A stretch of DNA of 64,000 bases, from assembly GCA_964057225.1 (NCBI GenBank), contig OZ059899.1, positions 8,804,001 to 8,868,000 on the forward strand, written 5' to 3'. Position numbers and translations under genes: made by a program. Under the pieces are notes generated by a model. The model did not search any database, was not told where the DNA came from, and saw only the letters and a list, made by a program, of their open reading frames with translations. The DNA is from Auanema rhodensis. Lineage: Eukaryota > Nematoda > Chromadorea > Rhabditida > Rhabditidae. Of this stretch, positions 26,035-36,591 are shown in pieces (the first letter of the stretch is position 1; every line of letters starts with the position of its first letter).

Positions 26035-27131
26035 ATGCCGACTTTAACTCAGCTTGAATCTATTTCTCAGCTTAGCCCTCTTGTTATCAGAGTTTTAGGA
26101 CAAAATCCTGGACCATTTACTTTACAGGGCACTAATACATACATAATTGGAAATGGGAAAAGGTTGGCAAGAAATAGTTAATTGATTATTTTAATTTTCA
26201 TTGCAGAAGAATTTTGATTGATACTGGAGAGCCAAATGTACCGAACTACATTACAGAATTGAAAAAAGCGCTGGGGGTAAATTTTTGTTTTAAATTTTTT
26301 TCATATTGGTTTTTAGGATACTGAGATTGATTCTATCATTGTGACTCATTGGCATCATGATCACGTGGGAGGATTGCCTAATGTGTTGGAAAAGATAGTT
26401 GGACATAAGGTTTGTTTTCATCGTGAAATCTTTTTGATTTCTCAGTCACTTGTTAGATTCCTGTTTATAAGTTCCAAAAGCAAAATGGTGAAGAAAATCC
26501 TGAGCATTTTAATTATGTCACTGATGGTCATGAATTGAAAGTAGATGGAGCAACAATTCGTTTCATCCACACTCCTGGACATACTGTAGATCATGCTGCA
26601 TTGTACTTATTAGAAGAAAATGCTGTCTTTAGGTATCAGTAAAGTAAAAAAAAAAGTATTCTCCCTATTTAGTGCTGATTGCATTCTGGGAGAAGGTACA
26701 ACAATATTTGAAGATTTACACGATTACATGAATAGTCTACAAAAGATCAAAAGTTTTAATGCTGCAAAAATTTATCCTGGTTTGCTGAGTTCTCTGCTTC
26801 ATATTTTATTAGGTTCTTTTCAGGTCACGGTCCTGTGGTTGAAAAGACTGAGGATAAAGTCAATGAATATATTGAACACAGAATGAAGAGGGAACGAGAA
26901 ATTGTTAATATATTAACTGAGAAGAAAGAAATGACTAGTATGGATATAACTAATGTAGTTTATACGGTATCATTGTTTTCTATTGTTTTTCAAAATCGTA
27001 TTTATTATTAGTCTTCTCCATGGTCAGTTCGTTTGGCTGCACTTAACAATGTGAAACTGGTATTAAACAAGTTGATAAAGGATGGTACTGTTCAAAAGGT
27101 TGGATTTGAGATGTATCGAATTGTAGAATAG
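26035..27131 (+). CDS. LACTB2-type metallo-beta-lactamase endoribonuclease
   Basis: Seven exons (26035-26162, 26207-26276, 26317-26409, 26457-26632, 26673-26779, 26824-26966, 27012-27131) sum to 837 bases, 278 residues, close to the usual LACTB2 length. The N-terminus carries [20 protein letters not shown]. The complete metal motif [10 protein letters not shown] follows, with [23 protein letters not shown] and YPGHGPVVE supplying the remaining ligands. The C-terminal part is the winged-helix region of this family. LACTB2 is a mitochondrial single-strand-specific endoribonuclease in animals, so mitochondrial RNA turnover is the likely role. A TTAAG acceptor lies 4 bases before the ATG. The gene is convergent with the neprilysin gene at 27283. 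Confidence 0.93.
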
Positions 27132-27282
27132 TAAGTAAATATGTATATATTTGAAATATTAAAATGATCAACTAGTCGTGTACAAATGATTTTAATACAT
27201 AGTAGTTTTAATGATGATATGATATATAAGAAATAATATTATATATTGAATAAAATATTTGTACTTGATAAAGTTTATTAGT

Positions 27283-30200
27283 TTATTTTCCCACCCAAAC
27301 TTTGCATCGTTGGTCAGAAGTTGGGAACATTTTAGATCCTTGCGTACACTTGAAATCCTGAAAAAAATATGTTTAATATCGGAATAATTTTTCATTGAGT
27401 TACATTTGCAAAGGCTGGAATATCTTGCATAACCTGGTTGGTGCGACATTGTGCTGGAGAATGAGGATTGGTCAATAACTAAATCAAAGTTTAATGAATT
27501 TGTATAGATTTTAACATTACTTGATTAACAAGGTTTTCGGTGGTCTGTTTCATGCACCATGAGAATCCATATGTAATCCAGAAAACTTGATTTGGTGTAA
27601 AATTCTCCATTCCAGGGAGTCTTCAATAGTATTTATTTGTAGATTATCAACGTACTTATATATACCTGTCTTCTTCACTTCCCTTCTGTTGAATATATTT
27701 TCTGTATGCATTGTAGGCAGCTTGTTGGCCTGAATTTAAAAAATGGTTCAATCTCATCATAAAATTTCAAACCTCCGAGATCAGCTATGTTTTCTCCTTG
27801 TGTTGTTGCTCCATTTACGCAATGTACATTACCTGTTTTTACAGGACAACATTGAGTATTGAATTGGGAAACAACACATTGAGCCATATCATTGAAACCA
27901 GCGGCTGATTTATCATCCATCCAACCACATTTATTCCATGCGCATGGTGTAAGCGAACCATCAGGTCCAAATTGGACTCCTATTTATAGAAAAATATCTT
28001 TCATTTAGAAAAAATTACTTATAAAAACTTATTACGAAGTCGCTTTTCAAAAACTTGTAAATAAGAGATAAAAATATACCTTCATCATCGTAACCATGAG
28101 TAAGTTCATGTCCTCCTGTTCCACCCTGGCCAGCAAAGTTATAAGCTTGTGGGAAGTCAAACCTATAGTAAGGTGGGTTCCATGCAGCGAATGGGAATGT
28201 GATTGAATTTCTTTCTGGTTGATACCAAGCGTTAACCATAGCTGGCGACTGAAGGAAGTTGCTTCTGAATTAACATAATTTTTATAACTGAATTTTTGGA
28301 AATAAACGAAACCTGGACGCACTCTCTTTCAACAGGCGGAACGCTTCTCGAACTTCCATACCTTTTTTAAGAATGAGAAGTATATCATAGAATTCGCTAA
28401 CATTGTGATTTAAAATGTTTGAGTAGTCCTGTAAAATTATAAAACGATATTAATAAAGTATTAAAATATTTACATTGTTATAGGCATCAAGTTTGGTTGT
28501 ATCTTTAAAGTCATTGAAGAGTTCCCTTGGCCAGCCATAGTTTTTAGCCAAGTTGTTTGCTGAAAAAGTTCAAAGTATTCGCAGTTATACCTACAATCAT
28601 GTGTTTTACCTTTAGTTTGTGCGCTAGTTTTAGTCTCGGCATCCATCCAATCCAAACCCTTAACCATATCCTGAAACATTAAAATTTTTGTAATTACTGA
28701 ATAGAGCTTATTACCATGAAACTAGAAATAATTAGATCAGTTTGCTTCATGATGTCGCCTACTACATCATCACGATTTCCAATACTCTTGACATAAACGT
28801 ATCCTAAAAACTTATTGTTTTAGGTATTGTTTTTTTAAATTACCTGGGCCGTATGGCATGTAAGCCATTATTAAATCCAAACATCCAATACTTGCTTGAT
28901 CAACATCATCATACATTCGGTGCTCACGGCGACCAATTCTGTTTCACGGCATTAATTTAAGCTGAAGTTAATTGATTTACCTGGTAACTCCCTTTCCTCT
29001 TCTCATGGCGTATGGAACATAATTAGCCTTTTGAGCAAGTTTACTCATGGGACCCCAATTTCCAGCATCATCCAACAACCAGTTGACAATCATGTAATTA
29101 GCGATAATTTTCTTATCAACCAAATTACCAGCAAAGATTGATTCTAACCAAGAGAAATATGAAGGTTGAGATAGAACAACCTAAACACATTTAGCGTTAT
29201 TGACAACTAGAAATCTGAACATACTCCATCCTCTGCTATTTCCTTTGCATTTTGTATACCATCAAACAAGCCTTGAAGATAGTTAACCCATTGAATAGTG
29301 GGATATGATTTGTTTAAATCATCAAGAACGTATCGATTGTATTGAAGAAAATAGTTTCTGTTTATAAAACAATATTAGACGTTAAATGCTTGAGAAAAAC
29401 CTCATCAAATCATCTGGCCATGAAGCAAGAGCGATCTGAACTTCAAAGTTGGCGACGTCTTCGGCAGCCTATATATTTTTCCAATTTTATTTTAAAATAA
29501 ATTCTTGTGATAACCTTTTCGATGAAAGCACTATCAACAGTAACACCAGAATCTTTAGCGAATTGGGTCATAACATCAGCAATTGTTTGTTTGCGTTCAG
29601 TTAGTTTCTCAATAAATTGAGGTTTAACGTAATAGTCCCTTGGCATAGAGAGAGATGGCTGAATTTAAATTATTTTTTGTTTTTTTTTACACTCATTACC
29701 TGAGAGATATAAAGTGCATTTTTGGTGACATTCTGATAATCAACTGATGACCAAGAGAAAAAGAGAGTTCCCAAGGCATGGTTCTGTTCGATATATCCAG
29801 CGGCATTAAAAGGTTCATAAGTTGTGCTGAGATCCTGTTTCAAGAAAGGAATTCCTCCAAATCTGAAAATTGAAATTTTGTTAGGAAATAATATAGAAAA
29901 ATACATTTTCTTGATATCTTCGTTGATCCTTTTGTTAAGATTAGGTGCGGTATCAGCATTCATAGCATACACACAAGAATCCAAGGCCTAAATTAACATT
30001 AAAAGTTTTATTACCAAATATTTAACTTGTTGATCATACCCTCTTGGTTATTTGTTCAGTTTTGGAAGATTTATCGGTAACAGCTTTTAATGCTTCGGCT
30101 ATTTGAGTGTTAACCAAAATTTGGGAATCAGCGTATGTTCCTTTTCTTGCAACTTGAAGTTGGGTTAGATTAATTGATGCCAAATAGTTATTGCAGGTGA

Positions 30201-30921
30201 AAGCATAAAAGTCGTCGCATGGGTCAACAGATGTATCGATACCGACCAACAACTTTTTTCCTGCTTCCTGAAAAGTGTAACTTTAACTTTAGCTTGTATC
30301 CTACTATTAGAAACATCGTTATATTGTTTGCTTTTGCAATTAAACATTTATAAAGAGCTTTAACTCGTTAAGCTCTGCAAGTATTAAAAGGAATTTAAAT
30401 GTTATCAAACCTTATCTATATGTAAAATCTCTATTCAGTTTTCAAATAATGAAACGCTACTTCATTTACTTATTCTGACAAACTAATAAAATTGAAAACT
30501 TCGTACAAAAAATAAGTAGTATCAGCATTTTTTTTGTTACAAAATTTAAATAATGATATTTGATAAAATAAATATTACCGTCCATCCAGATGCTTGACTG
30601 ACTTTACAACCAGGTGCGTTACAAGGAGATAAATAAGGTTGCTTTGGCTTATTCGTTGAATTATGATTATTGTTATTGTTATTATTATTATTATTATTAT
30701 TATTTGAATTTTTCAAACTATTAGTGTTTGATAAAATAATAATATTCAATACTAAGGATGCTATAGCCACAGCGGCTGCTAGTACGACCACAACTGAAAA
30801 AGAAAAATGATCTTTAAAAATATTATTATTCTCTAAATGTGGGAAACAAAAGCTTCTTAAATCAATTTGAGATGTTTAAATTGTAAAACTTACCGGTCGA
30901 GAAAAGTATAAGCTTGCTCAT
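27283..30921 (-). CDS. M13 neprilysin-like zinc metallopeptidase (type II membrane protein)
   Basis: Many short exons. ATG 30921 starts a short cytosolic tail (MSKLILFST) followed by a signal anchor (VVVVLAAAVAIASLVLNIII). Next come an Asn-rich linker (a run of about 13 Asn) and the Cys-containing start of the ectodomain (CNAPGCKVSQASGW, DPCDDFYAFTCNNYL). The catalytic region near 28100 has NAWYQPERNSITFPFAAW and GHELTHGYDDEG, the HExxH zinc motif. Downstream, ENIADLGG supplies the third ligand. The protein ends with the family-typical RCKVWVG before the stop at 27283. All zinc ligands are present, so an active ecto-peptidase trimming small peptides is expected. Nematodes have many nep paralogues; I cannot assign which one. 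Confidence 0.95.
30661..30712 (-). repeat. AAT/AAC trinucleotide repeat coding poly-Asn
   Basis: Plus strand shows TTATTG and TTA units; on the coding strand they give an Asn run in the stalk of the neprilysin just after its membrane anchor. Such a run is probably length-variable. Confidence 0.85.
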
Positions 30922-31549
30922 CACCACGACGGAGAGAACAAGTCTAGTGTCAGGTCTTCTTATCTTTACACTATGATGTTTTATTATTTCAATTATTCCT
31001 TATCAGCTTACATGATTTATCATTTTAGAAAGGACCTGATTAAGGTCTACAAGCGAAACATTATTCAGTTCATCGAATGTTTCGGAAAAAAAATTATTAA
31101 ATAGCTCTAAAATCAGTATAAAATTTTTTGATTCTTATATATGTATATTAGATATACATACATATAATACATACTTATATAGTATAATTATTTAAAAGTT
31201 TTAATTATTGAAGAAAGATTCAAAGCAGACAAGAGATGGAGATCAAAAAGAAATATAATTTATTGCATTGCATTGCATTTACAACTTCTTGATATGATAT
31301 TGAAAATTTTCATTTACAAAACTTGTAGATAAAGATCCAGCTCATCGCTTGAAAATTCGAACAAGCCGGACCTCTCTCACGTCTGAACTTGTCTGGTATA
31401 TTATTAATCAGCAGTGTTCTTATTTGTAATTTGATATATGTGTTAGAAAAGTTAAAAAAAATATTTTCAACTGTATATATTCATTATTAAAAGTACGTAC
31501 AATACAAAGTCTATAAGAATTGCAATGCAATAAGTATGAAGATCATTGT
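30922..31549. other. Gap between neprilysin and ground-like genes
   Basis: 628 bases, AT-rich, containing three TTGCA repeats at 31261-31280 and no coding signal. Probably the neprilysin promoter and the 3'UTR of the ground-like gene. Confidence 0.5.
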
Positions 31550-32750
31550 CTAGAGAGGTCGGAAAGCATAACATGTCACATCATCTTTGCTTGTTTGACA
31601 AAATGATTCGGTATGTGCTAAATAACTGAATTCTCCACGGCCACAAATTACATTAACCATAAATCCAAGAGATTCTTCAGCAGCCTTCTGTATAGCTCGT
31701 TTGGATTCACTAGCATCTGTCACGATGTTCTAAAAAACAATAGCTCATGAAATTGAAATTATTGTTATATTTCAATACATTTTCAATAACATCTCGTAGT
31801 TGAGAGTTATTGCAAGATGGGTCCACAGTTTTTGAGCCAAAAGCAGCAGCTCGACGACGACTTTTATAACGACATGGCGATGAACATCCGCAGCAGCAAT
31901 CATTCTGAGAAAGCATAAAATTAAATTCTTATCATTCATTTTGAGAATCATCGTTAGTATATCCAACTTTCATGATACTAACAAAAACTAACTTGTGCAG
32001 GTAGTCTTGGTAGCATGGCTGGTCCACCACATCCTCCTGCATAAGACGTATACATTGGGGCTGGCATTGGTTGGTAGAACATTGGACGAGCTTGTGAACA
32101 AGCACATGGTGGCGGAGGTGGTGGAGGAAGTGGTGGAGGACATGGAACGGGTAGAGGTGGAGGTGGACAGATGGGTGGTGGAGGACAAAACCTGTAATAT
32201 TATTACATAAAAAGAAGAAATCTGCCTGTTACATGAAACATATTAATAAACACTGTTCCTATTGAAACTTGAAGTTTTTCTATTTGTAGTTTGTTTTGAG
32301 AAAAAGAAAAATACTTACTGTGGTGGACAGGGAGGAGGAGGTGGACACATTGGCATTGGCATTGGTTGTGGCTGCGGCATACACATGGGTCGCGGAGCAC
32401 ACATTGGAGTGGGACAGCCACCACATCCACCACCGAATGTAGGACCCATTGCATACTGAGCAGATGTATGAGAAACTAAAGTTACCTAGAATAAATAATA
32501 ATTATCTTTTGTAAGCTAAAATAGTTTTGAAATAAATTAGAATTAAAAGTAATCTTACATATTATAAAAAATATGATATTATATTAAAAAATTCCGTAAG
32601 GAAAGTCAAATGCTTTAAGAACCAGAAGAGTTTTTAATAAACAGATGAAGCTTAGATAGGAAAAACTGATAAGTTGACAAAATTTTTTCAATTATTAAGT
32701 GTTAGTTTAATCTAACTTACCAAACAGATTGAGAGAAGTTGTAACCACAT
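31550..32750 (-). CDS. Ground-like (GRL) domain protein, Hedgehog-related
   Basis: Five exons (32750-32721, 32485-32319, 32191-31993, 31904-31779, 31729-31550) sum to 702 bases, 233 residues. A signal peptide (MWLQLLSICLVTLVSHTSAQ) leads into a low-complexity Pro/Cys/Met region (MCAPRPMCMPQPQPMPM, then PPPP stretches). Next are a Cys cluster (NDCCCGCSSPC) with a basic SRRRAAA, and the C-terminal ground-like domain (DPSCNNSQLRDVIE, SKRAIQKAAEESLGFM, VICGRGEFSYLAHTESFC) ending CYAFRPL. GRL proteins are nematode-specific Hedgehog-related secreted factors, often expressed in cuticle-producing or interfacial cells and implicated in apical extracellular matrix. The Cys pattern of the domain looks complete. 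Which grl gene this matches cannot be decided by eye. Confidence 0.92.
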
Positions 32751-33055
32751 CCTCGAGTTTCGAAAACAACGAAAACTTAAAGCCGAATGAGATAGATTTC
32801 AAAGAATTTCATTATTTATATATGGTAGCAGCAGTAGTTTAGAGAGTAAGAAGAAAGACCGGTTACATCAGATTTCCTCCTACTCTCTCTAACACTCTCT
32901 CTTTCTTGTCATCCACTTCTTAGACTCATCATCAAACTCTTCTACCGGTATTGAGAGATGCAAAGAAAACGGAATTAGATGAGAGAAAATTATTTTCTAT
33001 TGTAGTGACGGAAACAGATTTCCATATTAATTCGAAACTGGAAGCGGATTATCTT

Positions 33056-33165
33056 CAAGGAAACGGCTCTTCTAATGATCTCATGCCAATTGTGACAATA
33101 CCTGTGCCAGCTTGATTGATGGCCAAGGGCATATTACAAGCTTGAAGAAGTAACTGTGCAGTCTT
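33056..33165 (-). pseudogene. Short coding-like fragment, unrecognised
   Basis: About 36 codons with balanced, protein-like composition (KTAQLLLQACNMPLAINQAG, then TGIVTIGMRSLEE), clearly different from neighbouring AT-rich DNA. A stop bounds each side. It may be a gene relic, a lone exon or chance. No family recognised. Confidence 0.25.
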
Positions 33166-33620
33166 GTTTCAAAATTTGAGCTATATGTGTGAGAGGAAAT
33201 GTTCTGAACATGAACAGTACTCGCACCGTTTAGGATTAGTTTGGTCGATTATCTTTTTGCGATCCCAAGTTTAAAGTTTAAATGAAATATACGATAGAAG
33301 TATACTAAGACGTTACGAATCACTACTACGAACACCGTTGTTCATGTCGTATTCTACATATTTTTTCATTTTTATCATACCCAGGTTTAAAATTTTTTAT
33401 TTTTGGCAGACAAAAATAATTTTATTTGATTATCTGTGAGCTAAATTTGCTGGAGTCTCGGTTTTGCTACTACATTTGGTTTTTCTTTGAAGGTTATAAG
33501 TGAAGAAATAGTTGTTTAAGTGATTTGGTTTGAAACGTAATATATCCAGTTAGATTTATAAAAAATAATAAAAAGGTCAAATTTCAACAATTATAAACTT
33601 TTATAAAGCAAATATTTTAT

Positions 33621-33884
33621 TCACTGTGACAGTTCCACAGAAAAAAACCCAGTTTTTACAACTTTCTCTTTGAAGGCCTTGGAGGGTGAGACGGAAACGA
33701 AAATATAATATCTTAATAAACAAATATTGAAATCTTCGGCAATATATCTATTCAAATTTTTTATTCTACCTAGGGCGGCAAACAACAGAACAACTGCGGG
33801 ATTTTCCTTATGTCCTTGGGACGGTGTGTATTTACTTTTGCCAAATAAGTATTTGAATTTCCATGTGCAGTATGAGCCATACAC
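33621..33884 (-). pseudogene. Coding-like ORF or gene relic, unrecognised
   Basis: An 87-codon open frame. Two parts look protein-like: GHKENPAVVLLFAALGRI (near 33800) and AFKEKVVKTGFFSVELSQ before the stop. They are linked by an AT-rich piece that starts with GTAGAAT and ends with CTCCAAG. Treating that piece as an intron joins them in frame (phase 1). This could be a small two-exon gene or the 3' end of a decayed one. No upstream exons or family were identified. Confidence 0.3.
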
Positions 33885-34696
33885 TAAATCTTTTACTTCA
33901 ATACTATATTGGGGTTCAACAAATGAGAAATAGCTTTTTATATCAAAGTTTAATTGAACATGAGATTATTTGGAGGTCCATGCTGCTAAAAAAACATTTC
34001 AATATGATTTTGGTTCTATTAAGGATGACAGATTATTTTTGTATTAGTTTATAGAATATACGGTATATCTTATATTTTAATTCATATAAAGAAGCAAGAT
34101 ATATAAATTACTGTAATAAAATAATATTACATGAGATTCATATACAATGTTATCAAAATTTCTCAGATATTTTGAATAGAATTATCAAAATTTTCGATTT
34201 AGTATATTAATAACATATTTATTTTTAAAATTATCTTATAACTCATTAGCATTTTATCAAAAGAACAATAAAAAATGTTTATTTTCTGAACAAATACATA
34301 AAAAATAAAAAAAGAATGATCACTGACCATAATTACAAGTATCTATAAAGAATTAATGTGCACAACTATAAATAATAATTGATTAAAATTAATAATGTCT
34401 TTTAGTATTTTCTCGAAAATAATTGTAGTAATTAAGGTGATTATTTCTCTGATACGGTAAACATTCAATTTGGTTTACGGTAAACATTTGTTATAAGGTG
34501 TATCTTTACTTTCCCGAAAAAAGTAAAATAAAGATTGTATGCCTCGTTTTCAGTGAATATGTAGTGTGATAAACGTTCGAACTAAAACATAATCTTATCT
34601 TGTTGCTCTTTAATTTCTTGGTAATATTATCTTTTAAATATTTCTTTCATCTTTCAATTTGATTTCTATGTAACTAATTTTATTTCAGTAAACAAT

Positions 34697-35941
34697 ATGA
34701 TAAAGTTGAAAGAGGAAATACAAGAAACTGTATCACTTGATCGTATGTTTTTTTAACTTTTAGATTAATTTTAAACATTATCATTGTAGAAACCCAACCT
34801 CCAACTCATTCACCAAAACTATATCGTTATGAACCCAAAGAAACAGCTGATATATTTTCATCTTTACCCAACAGTATATACTTTTAAGAAATTTTTTCAT
34901 CAATTCAGTCAAGCTTTAGCTTTTCCTATTGATCGTGAGGCCTCAACAGTATCTGCGCTATATGAACCATCTGATGGACCTATTTATGGAACTACCAGAT
35001 TTCTGTACGAATCATTATGTGCGTTTAATAATGTTTTTCGAGATTGTTGTATTCGTTTTCCAGTGAGCAATAGGGATAGTTTAGAAGTTGACTCTTTTCC
35101 AATGACATCCCCAGATGTACCACCGGATGCTCTGCACCTTCCAGCCAGGAGTAAGTTTAATAATTGTTAGGAAATTATGATAAATATTAGTAATCACATT
35201 AAGCTAGTTCTATACATCCCTTACGGTTTTCTTCTAATGATCAAACCTTGAGAGATCCCCAAGAACAGAGTGAAGAGACGGGAACACTGTTCAGTCGCTT
35301 TGATACTCGTAAGAAGTTTATATTTACCTCAGTTAACTTTTAATTCATTTAGTTCCTTCTCAAAATACCATAACGGAAAGTTATTTCCCCTCAAGTGCTT
35401 TACAAAACAAATTTGGAGGTAAAACAGTTCAACATCGATTTTCTTATTTTTTGTCTTCAGAAAAATCGAATAGAGTTGAAGTGAAGCAAACTACTTCGAC
35501 AGCCAAACGAAGATGTATAGTAAGCGACACATCACCTGACTTACCTCCAGAATCACAGGAAAGCTGTCAAAACAGTATACCCCATGAATCATTTTCATAA
35601 AATTAGTTGATATTGCAGATTTGAACGTAGAGAGAACAGATGAAGTTATGGATGATGATTCCGATGCCCCACGTATCGTTACCAATTGTTAAAAACATGA
35701 TTTTGATTTATTTCAGCTATCCCCCCTCCGGTAGATTATAAAATTTCTCATAAGAAATTATTAAACGAAAGATTTGAGCCATCTAAACAAAATGAACGGG
35801 TGAGATCTGCTGAACACATTTTAATTGAGATATTAATTTTAGACACATGTTGATGTGAGCTCTATTCACTTACCTTCTATACTAACATTAAAACAAGAAC
35901 ACGATCTTCTATCATCTGTATGGAAAGTTTTATCTAAGTAG
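34697..35941 (+). CDS. Unrecognised 295-residue protein, probably intracellular and disordered
   Basis: Nine exons (34697-34742, 34790-34873, 34914-35150, 35204-35308, 35353-35418, 35461-35574, 35619-35672, 35717-35799, 35843-35941) sum to 888 bases with a continuous frame, which is good evidence for a real gene. A TATTTCAG acceptor at 34681-34688 lies 8 bases before the ATG. There is no signal peptide or TM segment. The best-ordered part is in exon 3 (ALYEPSDGPIYGTTRFLYE, then CAFNNVFRDCCIRFP). Later parts are Ser/Pro/Thr/acid-rich, with KRRC and DDDSDAPPIPPPVDY, and a short helical C-terminus (LKQEHDLLSSVWKVLSK). Two acceptors (34913 and 35203) are AAG rather than CAG/TAG, chosen to keep the frame. 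I recognise no domain; a nematode-specific regulator or adaptor is possible. Confidence 0.65.
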
Positions 35942-36591
35942 TGAAATCAAAATTTAATTTATTTTGTATATTCAGTCTTTCATCATACGACTTTATAAGA
36001 ATTCATAAATGTACATAAGATTTAATGAAAGGTTGCTTTATAAAATGAACATGAGACCAAATTGCTTATTACCCATTCATGAGTCGAACATTAAAACGAA
36101 AAAAAAACTAAATTATTAGAAACAAAAGTAATATTCTTCTCAAAAGATAGGAAGTAAAATAATTACTTGTGACTGACTGAGCATAAAGAGTAAGTGTAAA
36201 TTGTTAACAATAGGTTTAGCATAATGGTAGCTGGGGTAGGGGTATATTATTATTTTTTTACAAAGCAATCCGTCAAGATCAATCTGAAGTGAAGGTGAAA
36301 AATAGAAAAGGCATTCAAGTCACGAAATGGTTTGGAATTTTAAACAAATTTGCATTTTTGAACACGAACGAAGTAACAGCCAAAAGCCAAAGAGAATATC
36401 GGAAATATTCAAAGTGATCGATGGAAATATAAAAATATTGAAAAACATTTCTATATTGGAATAATATGTTCTAATTTAGAAGACCCAACGTAGAACCAAG
36501 ACTTTCGGACCGACCCATGATAAAGCTGCACGAAGAGAAAAGTATACACAAAGCTCGAAAATAGACAGAAAATCACAGATAATAAGGAAAT
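35942..36591. other. 3'-3' gap between convergent genes
   Basis: 650 bases between the stop of the gene at 35941 and the TSC22 stop at 36592; these are the two 3'UTR regions. No coding signal. Confidence 0.5.

Larger units (their letters stand above)
32751..34696. other. Intergenic region with two coding-like scraps
   Basis: 1.95 kb between the ground-like gene (minus) and the gene at 34697 (plus). It includes a pyrimidine-rich segment (32870-32950) upstream of grl and two short coding-like pieces listed separately. The remainder is AT-rich without recognised features. Confidence 0.45.
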
